64,000 nucleotides of DNA from Streptomyces sp. TLI_105 (GCF_900105415.1 NZ_FNSM01000001.1:4554501-4618500), one strand, 5' to 3'; positions 28,269 through 37,783 are shown, numbered from the stretch's first letter. Notes: a model not told the origin generated them from the letters alone. Made by a program: numbers and translations.

Positions 28269-29353
28269 CGGAGCACCGACTCCAGGAAGTCGCTGCCGAG
28301 GCGGGCGACGACGGACACGTCGAGCTGGTGGTGCACGTACCGGCCGCGGCGCTGGGTGGTGATCAGCCCGGCCTTCTTCAGGACCGCGAGGTGGCGGGAG
28401 ACCTCGGGGGCGGTGATGTTGTACGCGTCGGCGAGCTCGCTCGTCGTGCTGGAGCCCCTGGCCAGGCTGCGGCAGAGGCGCATCCGCATGGGGTGGGCGA
28501 CGGCCTCCAGGCGCAGTTTGACCGCCTCGACGGAGGCCGCGCCGCCGAGATCACGGGCGGGGATCGGGTACTGGATGACGGGCTGCCAGCCCGGGGTGTA
28601 CAGGGCGAAGAGGTGCGGCCAGCCGAAGGCCGTCGGCAGGAACGTCACCGCGGTGCCCTCGGCGCTGGTCCGGCCCTGGACCAGCTTGTCGACGACGATC
28701 CGGGAGCCCTGCTCGTCCTCCTCCAGGCTCATCGCGGGGGAGGCGTCGGCGACGGCCTCGGCGAGCCCCTTGCGGCGCATCAGCTCCGTCTTGTGGCGGG
28801 CGTCGGCGGCGAGCTGGAGCCGGACGCGGCGCCAGGTGTCGGCGAAGAAGGCCTCGTCGCAGTCCTCCAGGAGCCGCCGGATCCACGCGCGCGTGCCGGG
28901 CGGGTCGGCCAGCATCCGTTCCACGAACCCGGCCTGGCGCGGGCCGCGCGCGGCGGCCAGGTCAAGGGCGCGCCGGCGCATCCGCTCGTCGACGAGCGGT
29001 GAGGGAGCGCCGTCCGTGTAATGGCTGTTGCAGGAGATCTCCAGGGCGGAGCCCACGAACTTCTCGTCGTCCATGCGGTCGAGGTCGTCCAGCTCCTCCG
29101 CGAGGGTCTCCCGGGGCCGTGACGGCAGCAGGATGTCCGAGCGGGTGTTGTTCCACATGAAGTCGGCCTCGATGAGCCGGTCCGCGAGCTCCGGCTTCAG
29201 GGCCGCCGCCGTCGTGGTGGTCCAGGCGTGCAGCCGCGGGTGGTGCGCGGGCACGGCCAGGGCGTGCAGGGCGGCGCCCAGCTCGGCCAGCGGCGAGGGG
29301 CAGAAGGTGATCCGCTCGTGCGGCAGTCCGGTGATGTCGATGGTCACGCTCAC
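28265..29353 (-). CDS. ArsR-family regulator with DUF5937 N-terminal domain
   Basis: A 362-residue protein: residues 1-265 form a DUF5937-type ligand or partner domain (ITFCPSPLAELGAALHAL, LIEADFMWNNTRSDILLPS), and residues about 270-355 form a winged helix of ArsR/HTH_20 type (LEAVAHPMRMRLCRSLARG, YNITAPEVSRHLAVLKKAGLI, RRGRYVHHQLD). It has no obvious metal-binding cysteine pair, so the trigger is probably an organic ligand. Its stop TAG lies inside the terminal repeat of the 179-bp element, so the native C-terminus may have been altered by insertion. Twin palindromes upstream are likely its operators. Confidence 0.87.
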   Translation of the reverse strand: MSVTIDITGLPHERITFCPSPLAELGAALHALAVPAHHPRLHAWTTTTAAALKPELADRLIEADFMWNNTRSDILLPSRPRETLAEELDDLDRMDDEKFVGSALEISCNSHYTDGAPSPLVDERMRRRALDLAAARGPRQAGFVERMLADPPGTRAWIRRLLEDCDEAFFADTWRRVRLQLAADARHKTELMRRKGLAEAVADASPAMSLEEDEQGSRIVVDKLVQGRTSAEGTAVTFLPTAFGWPHLFALYTPGWQPVIQYPIPARDLGGAASVEAVKLRLEAVAHPMRMRLCRSLARGSSTTSELADAYNITAPEVSRHLAVLKKAGLITTQRRGRYVHHQLDVSVVARLGSDFLESVLR

Positions 29354-29395
29354 CCGTCCATGGTGCGGGGCGGGGCGGGGGAGCTGTCGTCCCGT

Positions 29396-29444
29396 TTGAC
29401 GGGGGTCGTCAATCGGCGGGCCCCGGATTGACGGGGGGCGTCAA
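29396..29444. promoter_or_regulatory. Twin palindromic operator between the ArsR gene and a small gene
   Basis: TTGACGGGGGTCGTCAA (29396-29412) and TTGACGGGGGGCGTCAA (29428-29444) are near-identical 17-bp dyads, TTGAC-N7-GTCAA, spaced 32 bp, about three helical turns. They sit between divergent genes, fitting autoregulation by the ArsR-family protein. Confidence 0.65.
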
Positions 29445-29485
29445 TCCGGGGGCCGGGGCGTGGCGGCGCGGCGCACGGTGAGGGC

Positions 29486-29695
29486 ATGAACGCGCTGCAC
29501 CAGTACCTCTTCGACGCCTATCGCGCCGCCCGGCTCGGCGAGCCGGTGCCGCCGGCGCCCGGCACCCACGACGTCGCCGTCCTGCGGGCCGTCCGCGACC
29601 GCCGCCGCTTCGAGCGGGTGGTGGCGGGCCGCAGGGCCGGCGGGCTGCGCCTGCGGCTGCGCGCGGCCCTGCGCCGCCGCCGACCGTCCTTCTGA
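29486..29695 (+). CDS. Small basic conserved-type protein (69 residues)
   Basis: The protein starts MNALHQYLFDAYRAARLGEP, then a linker and a strongly Arg-rich C-terminal half (RAVRDRRRFERVV, RLRLRAALRRRRP). A GTGAGGG ribosome site lies 4-5 bases before the ATG. No function is recognised; the charge suggests nucleic-acid or membrane contact. It is divergent from the ArsR-family gene across the twin palindromes, so that regulator probably controls it. Confidence 0.6.
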   Translation: MNALHQYLFDAYRAARLGEPVPPAPGTHDVAVLRAVRDRRRFERVVAGRRAGGLRLRLRAALRRRRPSF

Positions 29696-29732
29696 CGGCC
29701 CCCGGGAGGTCGGTCGGGACCTCAACCGTCCC

Positions 29733-29762
29733 TGGCGGCCTCGGGGCGCCCCGAGGCCGCCA
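29733..29762. terminator. Bidirectional hairpin between convergent genes
   Basis: A perfect 14-bp palindrome (TGGCGGCCTCGGGG with its complement, CG between) lies between the ends of the small basic protein gene and the aldolase gene. It probably terminates both. Confidence 0.7.
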
Positions 29763-29790
29763 AGGACGTCACCCCTCGGCCAGGGACGTG

Positions 29791-30963
29791 TCACCCCTCG
29801 ACGCGCGCCAGGAAGTCCCGTACCGCCTCCTTCACGTCCTTCGCCGTCCACTCCAGGCCGGGGCCCGTCACCGTCAGCTCCGTGAGCGCGACGCCCGGCG
29901 GGCCGCCCGCGACCGGGGCGAACCAGCGGCGGAAGAACGCGGTGCCGGTGTCCTCGGTCTGGGCGAGGGCCGCCGCCGTCAGGACGTCCGGGTCGTACGG
30001 CAGCCAGACCTGGAACTGGTGGGTGTGCGGGGTCTCCGGGTGGACCCGGGACCAGCCGGTGCCCGCCTCCGCGAGCGCCTCCCGGACCGCGTCGGCCACC
30101 ACGCGCGCGTGCGCCACGTACGAGGGCAGCCGGGGCAGCTCGACGTCCAGGCCCCGGAGCGCGGAGAGCGCCGCCGGGTACTGCTGGAAGACCATCCCGC
30201 CGTACCTGTGCCGCCAGATCCTGGCCTCCTCCATGACCTCCTCGGGGCCGGCGAGCGCGGCCCCGGACATGCCGCCGAGGGACTTGTAGAACGAGACGTA
30301 CACGCTGTCGGCGAGTCCCGCGATCTCCGCGAGCCCGCGACCGAAATGCGTCGTGGTCTCCCACAGCCGGGCCCCGTCGAAGTGGACCACCGCGTCCCGC
30401 TCCCGGGCCGCCTCCACCACCTCGGTCAGCTCCTCCCAGGACGGCAGCACGAAGCCGGCGTCCCGCAGCGGCAGCTCCAGCATCAGCGTCCCGAAGGGCT
30501 CCGGGTGGTCCCGTACCTCCTCGGCGGTCGGCAGCCGGGGCGCGCCGGTCGGATGGACCGTGCGGAGCCCCGAGACGGCCCCGAACGCCCCGTTCTCGTG
30601 GACCTCGGGGTGGGCGAGGGGGTGGAGGGCGACGACGGGGCTGCCGGTGCGCCCGGCCCAGCAGCGCAGCGCGACCTGCTGGGCCATGGTGCCGGTGGGG
30701 AAGAAGACGGCGTCGGGGAGGCCGAGCTCCTCGGCGACGCGCCGCTCCAGCTCCTCCACGAGCCCGTTCCCGTACGTGTCGAGCGGAGCGTCCTCGTGGC
30801 CCGCGGCCTGGGCCCAGGCGGCCAGTTCGCGCAGCCGGGAGCCGACCGTGCCGTCGACCGAGGTGTCCCACAGGCGGCGCTCGGCGCCGCCCCACACCTT
30901 CGCCCGGTGGAGCCGGGCGGCTTCCTCGTCCACAGGAGTCTCCACAGGAGTCACAGGATTCAT
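29791..30963 (-). CDS. Low-specificity L-threonine aldolase-like PLP enzyme
   Basis: A 390-residue fold-type I PLP enzyme that would cleave threonine to glycine and acetaldehyde. It shows LDTYGNGLVEELERRVAEELG, AVFFPTGTMAQQVALR, HFDGARLWE with the cofactor aspartate D196, and the Schiff-base lysine K227 in SFYKSLGGMSG. The family motif is clear, though the protein belongs to a longer, more divergent group than E. coli LtaE (333 residues). The ATG is 30963. It is divergent from the DUF2520-pan-nad operon. The gene end is tandemly repeated (29759-29800). Confidence 0.85.
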   Translation of the reverse strand: MNPVTPVETPVDEEAARLHRAKVWGGAERRLWDTSVDGTVGSRLRELAAWAQAAGHEDAPLDTYGNGLVEELERRVAEELGLPDAVFFPTGTMAQQVALRCWAGRTGSPVVALHPLAHPEVHENGAFGAVSGLRTVHPTGAPRLPTAEEVRDHPEPFGTLMLELPLRDAGFVLPSWEELTEVVEAARERDAVVHFDGARLWETTTHFGRGLAEIAGLADSVYVSFYKSLGGMSGAALAGPEEVMEEARIWRHRYGGMVFQQYPAALSALRGLDVELPRLPSYVAHARVVADAVREALAEAGTGWSRVHPETPHTHQFQVWLPYDPDVLTAAALAQTEDTGTAFFRRWFAPVAGGPPGVALTELTVTGPGLEWTAKDVKEAVRDFLARVEG

Positions 30964-31089
30964 GGGCCGATCATCACACCACCACCCACACCCTGTGGAC
31001 AGTCCACGGAGCGCCGCGAAACGCTGGCGTAGCATGACCAGAAATCGTCCGGTACCCGCCGAGGACTGGAACGGAAGGCCGTCCCCACT

Positions 31090-32055
31090 GTGAACGCACC
31101 AGCAGCGCCAGAGCCCCGAGCCGAGGACCGACCCGCCCGGCTCACCGTCGGAGTCGTCGGCGCCGGCCGTGTGGGCCCCGCCCTCGCCGCCTCGCTCCGG
31201 CTCGCCGGGCACCGCCCCGTCGCCGTCTCGGCGGTCTCCGACGCCTCCCGGCGGCGCGCCGCCGAACTCCTGCCCGACGTCCCGGTCGTCGAGCCCGCCC
31301 GCGTCCTCGCCCTCGCCGACCTGGTCCTGCTGACCGTGCCGGACGACGCGCTGCCCGGACTGGTCGAGGGCCTCACCGACACCGGGGCCGTACGGCCGGG
31401 ACAGCTGCTCGTGCACACCTCCGGGCGGTACGGGGCGCGGGTCCTGGACCCCGCCCGCCGGGCCGGCGCCCTGCCGCTGGCCCTGCACCCCGCCATGACC
31501 TTCACCGGCACCGCCGTCGACGTCCAGCGGCTCGCCGGCTGCTCCTTCGGGGTGACCGCGCCCGAGGAGCTGCGGCTCGCCGCCGAGGCGCTGGTGATCG
31601 AGATGGGCGGCGAGCCCGAGTGGATCGCGGAGGAGGCCCGGCCGCTCTACCACGCGGCGCTGGCCCTCGGCGCGAACCACCTGGTCACGCTGGTGGCCCA
31701 GTCGATGGAGCTGCTCCACAAGGCCGGGGTCGCCGCCCCCGACCGCATGCTGGGCCCGCTCCTGGGCGCCGCCCTGGACAACGCCCTGCGGTCCGGGGAC
31801 GCGGCCCTCACCGGGCCCGTCGCGCGCGGTGACGCCGGCACGGTCGCCGCCCACGTGTCCGAGCTGCGCAAGCACGCGCCCGGCACCGTCGCCGGCTACC
31901 TGGCGATGGCCCGCACGACCGCCGACCGGGCGCTCGCGCACGGCCTGCTCAAGCCCGAGTTGGCCGAGGACCTGCTGGGCGTGCTGGCCGAGCCGTCGGG
32001 CGGAGCCGCCCACCCCGCAGACCCCGCCGACGGGCCGCAAGGAGACGACCGATGA
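31090..32055 (+). CDS. Rossmann-fold DUF2520 protein, likely ketopantoate reductase type
   Basis: A 321-residue NAD(P)-binding protein: [16 protein letters not shown] (about 21-36) is the dinucleotide loop, [14 protein letters not shown] the end of the Rossmann part, and residues about 145-290 form the C-terminal DUF2520 domain ([24 protein letters not shown]). It belongs to the 6-phosphogluconate-dehydrogenase-like superfamily. Since it overlaps panC by ATGA and some DUF2520-type proteins (PanG) reduce ketopantoate, that role is likely here. The GTG at 31090 has only GGAAGG nearby. Confidence 0.82.
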   Translation: MNAPAAPEPRAEDRPARLTVGVVGAGRVGPALAASLRLAGHRPVAVSAVSDASRRRAAELLPDVPVVEPARVLALADLVLLTVPDDALPGLVEGLTDTGAVRPGQLLVHTSGRYGARVLDPARRAGALPLALHPAMTFTGTAVDVQRLAGCSFGVTAPEELRLAAEALVIEMGGEPEWIAEEARPLYHAALALGANHLVTLVAQSMELLHKAGVAAPDRMLGPLLGAALDNALRSGDAALTGPVARGDAGTVAAHVSELRKHAPGTVAGYLAMARTTADRALAHGLLKPELAEDLLGVLAEPSGGAAHPADPADGPQGDDR

Positions 32056-33122
32056 CCCTGTTCGCCCGCAAGAGCGCCGAGGGCGGTCGTGCCGTCCACC
32101 ACGAGCCCGCCGAGCTGCTGCCCACGGTCGAGGACCTGGAGTACGCGGCGGCCCACTGGGGCGTGCCCGGCCGCACCGCCGTGGTCATGACCATGGGCGC
32201 CCTCCACGAGGGCCACGCCACCCTGATCCGGGCCGCACGCGAGCGCGTCGGCGCCAAGGGCTTCGTCGTCGTCACCGTCTTCGTCAACCCGCTCCAGTTC
32301 GGCGCCGGCGAGGACCTCGACCGCTACCCCCGCACCCTCGACGCCGATCTCGCGCTGGCCTTCGAGGCGGGCGCGAGCGCCGTCTTCGCGCCCTCCGTGG
32401 ACGAGGTCTACCCGGGCGGCGAGCCCCAGGTCCGGATCACCGCCGGTCCCATGGGCGAGCGGCTCGAAGGCGCCTCCCGGCCGGGCCACTTCGACGGCAT
32501 GCTGACGGTCGTCGCCAAGCTGCTCCACCTCACCTCGCCCGACCTGGCCTTCTTCGGTCGGAAGGACGCCCAGCAGCTGGCCCTGATCCGCCGCATGGTC
32601 CGCGACCTGAACTTCCCCGTCGAGATCGTGGGCGTGGAGACCGTCCGCGAGGCCGACGGCCTGGCCCTCTCCAGCCGCAACCGCTACCTCTCGGCCGGGG
32701 AGCGCCGGACGGCGCTGTCGCTGTCGCGCGCGCTGTTCGCCGCCCGTGAGCGGCTCGCCGCCCAGGAGGCGCTGCGCGCGCGTGCCGCCTCGCTGCCCGG
32801 CGCCCAAGGCCGGGCCGAGAACCGGGCCGAGGCGCTGTCGCGGCTGGGCGAGGCCCGGGCCGCCGCCGACGCCCACGCGGTCGCGCAGGCCGCCGAGGGC
32901 GGCTGTGCCGAGGCCGTGCGGGCCGCGGCCCGCGCCGTCCTGGAGGAGGCCGCCAAGGCCGAGCCGCCGCTCACCCTCGACTACCTGGCCCTCGTGGACC
33001 CGGCCGACTTCACCGAGGTCGCCGACGGCCACGACGGGGAGGCGATCCTCGCCGTCGCCGCGCGCGTGGGGAGCACGCGGCTCATCGACAACATCCCCCT
33101 GACCTTCGGAGCCACCAAGTGA
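32052..33122 (+). CDS. panC: Pantothenate synthetase
   Basis: The 356-residue enzyme condenses pantoate and beta-alanine with ATP. Class I synthetase motifs are clear: [16 protein letters not shown] (about 45-60), [40 protein letters not shown] in outline and [15 protein letters not shown] (KMSKS-like). It is about 70 residues longer than most, because an Ala/Arg-rich stretch (about 235-300) is inserted between the two halves of the C-terminal domain. ATG overlaps the DUF2520 stop; its own stop overlaps nadB's start in GTGA. Confidence 0.96.
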   Translation: MTLFARKSAEGGRAVHHEPAELLPTVEDLEYAAAHWGVPGRTAVVMTMGALHEGHATLIRAARERVGAKGFVVVTVFVNPLQFGAGEDLDRYPRTLDADLALAFEAGASAVFAPSVDEVYPGGEPQVRITAGPMGERLEGASRPGHFDGMLTVVAKLLHLTSPDLAFFGRKDAQQLALIRRMVRDLNFPVEIVGVETVREADGLALSSRNRYLSAGERRTALSLSRALFAARERLAAQEALRARAASLPGAQGRAENRAEALSRLGEARAAADAHAVAQAAEGGCAEAVRAAARAVLEEAAKAEPPLTLDYLALVDPADFTEVADGHDGEAILAVAARVGSTRLIDNIPLTFGATK

Positions 33123-34816
33123 CCGGAATACGGCTGCACGCACCCGCGCCGGGCTGGGCCATCGACGCCGACGTCGTCGTGGTCGGCTCCGGGGTCGCCG
33201 GCCTCACCGCCGCCCTGCGCTGCACCGCCGCCGGGCTCCGTACGGTCGTCGTCACCAAGGCCCGGCTCGACGACGGCTCCACCCGCTGGGCGCAGGGCGG
33301 CATCGCGGCCGCCCTCGGCGAGGGCGACACCCCCGAGCAGCACCTCGACGACACCCTCGTCGCCGGTGCCGGGCTCTGCGACGAGCGGGCCGTGCGGGCC
33401 CTGGTCACGGAGGGTCCCGACGCCGTCCGCCGGCTGATCGCGACCGGCGCCGACTTCGACAAGACCTCCGACGGCGAGATCGCGCTGACCCGGGAGGGCG
33501 GCCACCACCGCCGCCGGATCGCCCACGCGGGCGGGGACGCGACCGGCGCCGAGATCTCCCGCGCCCTGGTGGAGGCGATACGGGACCGGGGCGTGCGCAC
33601 CATCGAGCACGCGCTCGTCCTGGACCTCCTGACGGACGCCGGGGGTCGCACGGCGGGCGTGACCCTGCACGTCATGGGCGAGGGGCAGCACGACGGCGTC
33701 GGCGCCGTCCACGCGCCCGCGGTGGTCCTGGCCACCGGCGGCATGGGGCAGGTCTTCTCCGCCACCACCAACCCGGGCGTCTCGACCGGCGACGGCGTCG
33801 CGCTCGCGCTGCGGGCCGGGGCCGAGATCTCCGACCTGGAGTTCGTCCAGTTCCACCCCACGGTGCTCTTCCTCGGGGTCGGCTCCGAGGGCCAGCAGCC
33901 GCTGGTCTCCGAGGCGGTACGGGGCGAGGGCGCCCATCTGGTCGACGCCGACGGCGTCCGCTTCATGCTCGGGCAGCACGAGCTGGCCGAGCTGGCGCCC
34001 CGGGACATCGTCGCCAAGGCGATCACGCGCCGGATGCAGGAGCAGGGCACCGACCACATGTACCTCGACGGCCGGCACTTCGGCGCCGAGATGTGGGCGG
34101 AGCGCTTCCCGACGATCCTGGCGGCCTGCCGCGCCCACGGCATCGACCCGGTGACGGAGCCGATCCCGGTCGCCCCGGCCGCCCACTACGCCTCCGGCGG
34201 CGTCCGCACGGACCTGTCGGGCCGGACGACCGTGCCCGGGCTCTACGCGTGCGGGGAGGTCGCCTGCACGGGCGTCCACGGCGCCAACCGGCTCGCCTCG
34301 AACTCGCTCCTGGAGGGCCTGGTCTTCGCCGAGCGGATCGCCGAGGACGTCGTGGCGCGCGCGCCCGGCCGCGGGCCGGCCGTCCCGGTGGAGCACCCGG
34401 CCCCGGTGGTCCTGCCGCTGCTCGACCCCGGCGCCCGGCGCCGTATCCAGCGCACCATGACCCTGGGCGCGGGGGTGCTCCGGTCCGCCGCGAGCCTGCG
34501 CACGGCCTCCGGCGAGCTGGACGCCCTCCACATCCCCCCCGTGCCCGGCGAGACCGACGACCGGAAGTGCGCCGAGCCGGGCGTGGAGTCCTGGGAGACC
34601 ACCAACCTGCTCGCCGTCGCCCGCCTCCTGGTCGCGGCGGCGTCCCGCCGCGAGGAGACCCGCGGCTGCCACTGGCGCGAGGACCACCCGGACCGCGACG
34701 ACGCGGACTGGCGCAGGCACCTCGTCGTCCGCCTCACCCCGGAGCGGACCCTGGACGTCCGCACCACCGAGACCTTCGACTTTCCCCCCACCGCCGACGC
34801 CCCCAGGGAGCCGTAA
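33119..34816 (+). CDS. nadB: L-aspartate oxidase
   Basis: A 565-residue flavoenzyme that oxidises aspartate to iminoaspartate for NAD synthesis. FAD-binding [15 protein letters not shown] is at about residues 20-34; [31 protein letters not shown] [19 protein letters not shown], and the [16 protein letters not shown] substrate loop follow. The C-terminal helical domain holds [14 protein letters not shown]. Quinolinate synthase (nadA), its usual partner, is not in this window. GTG 33119 overlaps the panC stop. Confidence 0.96.
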   Translation: MTGIRLHAPAPGWAIDADVVVVGSGVAGLTAALRCTAAGLRTVVVTKARLDDGSTRWAQGGIAAALGEGDTPEQHLDDTLVAGAGLCDERAVRALVTEGPDAVRRLIATGADFDKTSDGEIALTREGGHHRRRIAHAGGDATGAEISRALVEAIRDRGVRTIEHALVLDLLTDAGGRTAGVTLHVMGEGQHDGVGAVHAPAVVLATGGMGQVFSATTNPGVSTGDGVALALRAGAEISDLEFVQFHPTVLFLGVGSEGQQPLVSEAVRGEGAHLVDADGVRFMLGQHELAELAPRDIVAKAITRRMQEQGTDHMYLDGRHFGAEMWAERFPTILAACRAHGIDPVTEPIPVAPAAHYASGGVRTDLSGRTTVPGLYACGEVACTGVHGANRLASNSLLEGLVFAERIAEDVVARAPGRGPAVPVEHPAPVVLPLLDPGARRRIQRTMTLGAGVLRSAASLRTASGELDALHIPPVPGETDDRKCAEPGVESWETTNLLAVARLLVAAASRREETRGCHWREDHPDRDDADWRRHLVVRLTPERTLDVRTTETFDFPPTADAPREP

Positions 34817-35833
34817 GTGAGCACGCCCGAGGAAGCCCGTCCCGAGCCCGTGGACGTCCCTCTCATCCAGATCAACACGGTCTCCGACGAGACCGGCGGC
34901 TGCGGCGAGGGCTGCGCCTGCGGCGACGGCGAGGAGTTCGAGTGCGGGCTCGACCCCGCCCTCGCGCAGCTGCTCGCCGACGCCGGTCTCGACCCCGTCC
35001 AGGTCGAGGACATCGCCCACCTCGCGATCGCCGAGGACCTCGACGGCGGAGTCGACGTCACGACCGTGGCGACCGTCCCCGAGGACGCCGTCGCCACGGC
35101 CGACTTCACCGCCCGCGAGGCCGGTGTCGTGGCCGGTCTGCGGGTCGCCGAGGCCGTCCTGTCGATCGTCTGCACCGACGAGTTCGAGGTCGAGCGGCAC
35201 GTCGAGGACGGCGCGCGCGTGGAGGCCGGGCAGAAGCTGCTCAGCGTCACCGCCCGCACCCGCGACCTGCTCACCGGCGAGCGCAGCGCGCTCAACATCC
35301 TGTGTCGCCTCTCCGGCATCGCCACCGCCACGCGCGCGTGGGCGGACGCGCTGGAGGGCACGAAGGCGAAGGTCCGCGACACCCGCAAGACGACGCCGGG
35401 CCTGCGCGCCCTGGAGAAGTACGCGGTCCGCTGCGGCGGCGGCGTCAACCACCGCATGTCGCTCTCCGACGCCGCCCTGGTGAAGGACAACCACGTGGTG
35501 GCGGCCGGCGGCGTCGCCGAGGCCTTCAAGGCCGTCCGCGAGCTGTTCCCGGAGGTGCCGATCGAGGTCGAGGTCGACACGATGCACCAGGTCCGCGAGG
35601 TCCTGGACGCGGGCGCCGACCTGATCCTGCTCGACAACTTCACCCCGCTGGAGACCGAGGAGGCCGTCGCCCTGGTCGCGGGCCGCGCCGTCCTGGAGTC
35701 CTCGGGCCGGCTGACCCTGGAGAACGCGGCGGCGTACGCGGCGACCGGCGTGGACTACCTGGCGGTCGGCGGCCTCACCCACTCCTCCCCGATCCTCGAC
35801 ATCGGCCTGGACCTGCGCGAGGTGCGGGCCTGA
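34817..35833 (+). CDS. nadC: Nicotinate-nucleotide pyrophosphorylase (carboxylating)
   Basis: This 338-residue enzyme turns quinolinate and PRPP into nicotinate mononucleotide. Conserved: DLDGGVDVTTVATVP, DTRKTTPGLRALEKYAV (about 193-209), GGGVNHRMSLSDAALVKDNH and LLDNFTP. An N-terminal extension of about 45 residues is unusual and carries four cysteines (C29, C33, C35, C43) in a C-x3-C-x-C-x7-C arrangement, perhaps a metal site. GTG 34817 abuts the nadB TAA. Its stop overlaps coaX by one base. Confidence 0.96.
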   Translation: MSTPEEARPEPVDVPLIQINTVSDETGGCGEGCACGDGEEFECGLDPALAQLLADAGLDPVQVEDIAHLAIAEDLDGGVDVTTVATVPEDAVATADFTAREAGVVAGLRVAEAVLSIVCTDEFEVERHVEDGARVEAGQKLLSVTARTRDLLTGERSALNILCRLSGIATATRAWADALEGTKAKVRDTRKTTPGLRALEKYAVRCGGGVNHRMSLSDAALVKDNHVVAAGGVAEAFKAVRELFPEVPIEVEVDTMHQVREVLDAGADLILLDNFTPLETEEAVALVAGRAVLESSGRLTLENAAAYAATGVDYLAVGGLTHSSPILDIGLDLREVRA

Positions 35834-36639
35834 TGCTGCTCACCATCGACGTCGGCAACACGCACACGGTGCTCGGTCTCTTCGACGGCGAGGAGATCGT
35901 CGAGCACTGGCGGATCTCCACGGACCCGCGCAGGACCGCCGACGAGATGGCGGTCCTGCTCCAGGGCCTCATGGGCATGCACCCGCTGCTGGGCGTCGAG
36001 CTGAGCGACGGCATCGAGGGGATCGCCATCTGTGCGACGGTCCCCTCGGTGCTGCACGAGCTGCGCGAGGTGACCCGCCGGTACTACGGGGACGTGCCGG
36101 CGGTCCTGGTGGAGCCGGGCGTGAAGACGGGGGTGCCGATCCTCACGGACAACCCCAAGGAGGTCGGCGCCGACCGCATCATCAACGCGGTCGCGGCCGT
36201 CGAGCTGTACGGCGGTCCGGCGATCGTCGTGGACTTCGGCACGGCGACGACGTACGACGCGGTCAGCACGCGCGGGGAGTACGCGGGCGGCGCGATCGCC
36301 CCGGGCATCGAGATCTCGGTGGAGGCCCTGGGCGTCAAGGGCGCCATGCTCCGCAAGATCGAGCTGGCCCGGCCGCGCAGCGTGATCGGCAAGAACACGG
36401 TCGAGGCCATGCAGTCGGGCATCGTCTTCGGGTACGTGGGCCAGGTCGACGGCGTCGTGGCCCGGATGAAGCGGGAACTGGTCGGGCCGAAGGGCGACCC
36501 CTCCGACGTCACGGTGATCGCGACCGGCGGCCTGGCGCCGATGGTCCTCGCCGACTCGAAGGAGATCGACGCGCACGAGCCCTGGCTGACCCTGATCGGG
36601 CTGCGTCTGGTCTACGAGCGGAACGTGTCCCGCATGTAG
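35833..36639 (+). CDS. coaX: Type III pantothenate kinase
   Basis: This 268-residue ASKHA-fold kinase phosphorylates pantothenate, the first committed step to CoA. It starts LLTIDVGNTHTVLGLFDGEE (phosphate 1 motif), with DNPKEVGADRIINAVAA, VVDFGTATTYDAVS (phosphate 2) and GGAIAPGIEISVEAL. It ends the operon DUF2520-panC-nadB-nadC-coaX, overlapping nadC in TGATG. Type III kinases are feedback resistant to CoA. Confidence 0.96.
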   Translation: MLLTIDVGNTHTVLGLFDGEEIVEHWRISTDPRRTADEMAVLLQGLMGMHPLLGVELSDGIEGIAICATVPSVLHELREVTRRYYGDVPAVLVEPGVKTGVPILTDNPKEVGADRIINAVAAVELYGGPAIVVDFGTATTYDAVSTRGEYAGGAIAPGIEISVEALGVKGAMLRKIELARPRSVIGKNTVEAMQSGIVFGYVGQVDGVVARMKRELVGPKGDPSDVTVIATGGLAPMVLADSKEIDAHEPWLTLIGLRLVYERNVSRM

Positions 36640-36706
36640 GGGTGGGATCGGCGCGCCGCGATGATCGCTAAGCGAAAATTGTCCGATTAGCGCGTAGTGT
36701 CGGCCC

Positions 36707-37309
36707 ATGCCCACGCCATACGGATCCCGCGGCGGCATGGCGTTCAGCGCGGACGAACTGCGTGTGCTTCGCCGCGCCCTTGCCACCGCCCTCCACCCTG
36801 CCCCCCTCCAGGAGGAGGACGTCCAGGACTGCCTGCGCCTGACCGAATCCGTGGACGAGGCGGTACGCGAGGCCGGCCGGCTGCGCGCCTTCCTCCTCGA
36901 CGACCTGGCCCGCTACCGCGAGGCGCTGCCCGGGTCCCTCGGCGGCTACCTGGAGCTCCTCCGGGACGCGCTGGCGGCCGGCTACGACCCCGGCGCCGAC
37001 GACCTCGCCGCCCTGCGCGCGCTGCGCCGCAACCCGGCCGCCGCCGAGCTGCTCGCCCGCTGCCAGGTCCTCGCCGAGCGCTCCGTACGCGAGCGCCTGG
37101 CCCGGGTCTCCCAGGCCACCGCTCCGGCCGTGCCCTCCGCCTCCCGGGCCCGGCTGCTCGCCCTGCCCGGCGGGCGCGCGACGGGCGACGAGCCCAAGCC
37201 GACCCCGCCCACCCCGGCCGAGCGCCCGGTGCCCAAGCCCTCCGAGGCGTTCCCGCCGCGCCGCCGCCCCGTACCCCCGCCCCCGCCCGAGGAACGGGTC
37301 GCCGGATGA
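36707..37309 (+). CDS. Conserved hypothetical protein with Pro-rich tail
   Basis: A 200-residue protein of unknown function. Residues about 13-150 are mostly helical and charged (ALATALHPAPLQEEDVQDCLRLTE..., ELLARCQVLAERSVRERLARV), and the last 50 residues are Pro-rich with many basic residues. There is no signal or membrane helix, so it is cytosolic. I recognise no catalytic motif. A GTG-free start at ATG 36707 gives a complete helical domain; ATG 36737 is an alternative. Confidence 0.7.
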   Translation: MPTPYGSRGGMAFSADELRVLRRALATALHPAPLQEEDVQDCLRLTESVDEAVREAGRLRAFLLDDLARYREALPGSLGGYLELLRDALAAGYDPGADDLAALRALRRNPAAAELLARCQVLAERSVRERLARVSQATAPAVPSASRARLLALPGGRATGDEPKPTPPTPAERPVPKPSEAFPPRRRPVPPPPPEERVAG

Positions 37310-37603
37310 GGGGGTGGCTCTCCGGTCGGGCCGGGCTCGCGGGGCCTGGCCCGTACTCCCCCGTAGTCCTTCGGGCGCGGGAGGTGCCCCCGCGCCGCGT
37401 TGCCGTCGGTCGCCGACTCCCCCGGCCACCGCTGGGAGGTGCCCCCGCCGCGTCGACTCCCTCCTCCGTCTTGCGATCGCGCTCGGCGTCCGGAGGATGA
37501 ATCAGGGAGCCGGGACGGAGCGAGCGAAGCGAGTGCAGTGCACCGGACGCCGCGCGCCGACCCGGCCTGACCGGAGAGCCATCCCCTGGCTACTCTGGAC
37601 GGC
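37310..37603. other. Gene-free spacer with short palindromic repeats
   Basis: No gene is credible here. GGGAGGTGCCCCC occurs twice (37379-37391 and 37434-37446), each after an ACTCCCCC block, as in dispersed Streptomyces intergenic hairpins. GAGCGAGCGAAGCGAG-like bases follow near 37520. Confidence 0.5.
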
Positions 37604-37783
37604 ATGGACTACGTATCCGCGCTCGTGCCCCCCGTCGTGATGGCCGCGTTCTTCATCGGTCTCGTCGTCACGATCGTCAAGAGCCAGGGCGGCCCCAACA
37701 AGGCCAAGGAGGACGCGGCCGTGGACGCCGCCCTCGCCCGCGCCGAGGCGGCCCGCCAGGCGGACGGCCCCGCCGCCTCCTGA
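37604..37783 (+). CDS. Small single-pass membrane protein (59 residues)
   Basis: The small gene reads MDYVSALVPPVVMAAFFIG, followed by LVVTIVKSQGGPNKAKED: an N-terminal transmembrane helix (about residues 5-27), then a Lys-rich turn and an Ala/Glu-rich amphipathic helix. It looks like the small conserved membrane proteins seen near lsr2 in Streptomyces. TACTCT (37591-37596) may be a -10 box close to the start. Function unknown. Confidence 0.65.
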   Translation: MDYVSALVPPVVMAAFFIGLVVTIVKSQGGPNKAKEDAAVDAALARAEAARQADGPAAS

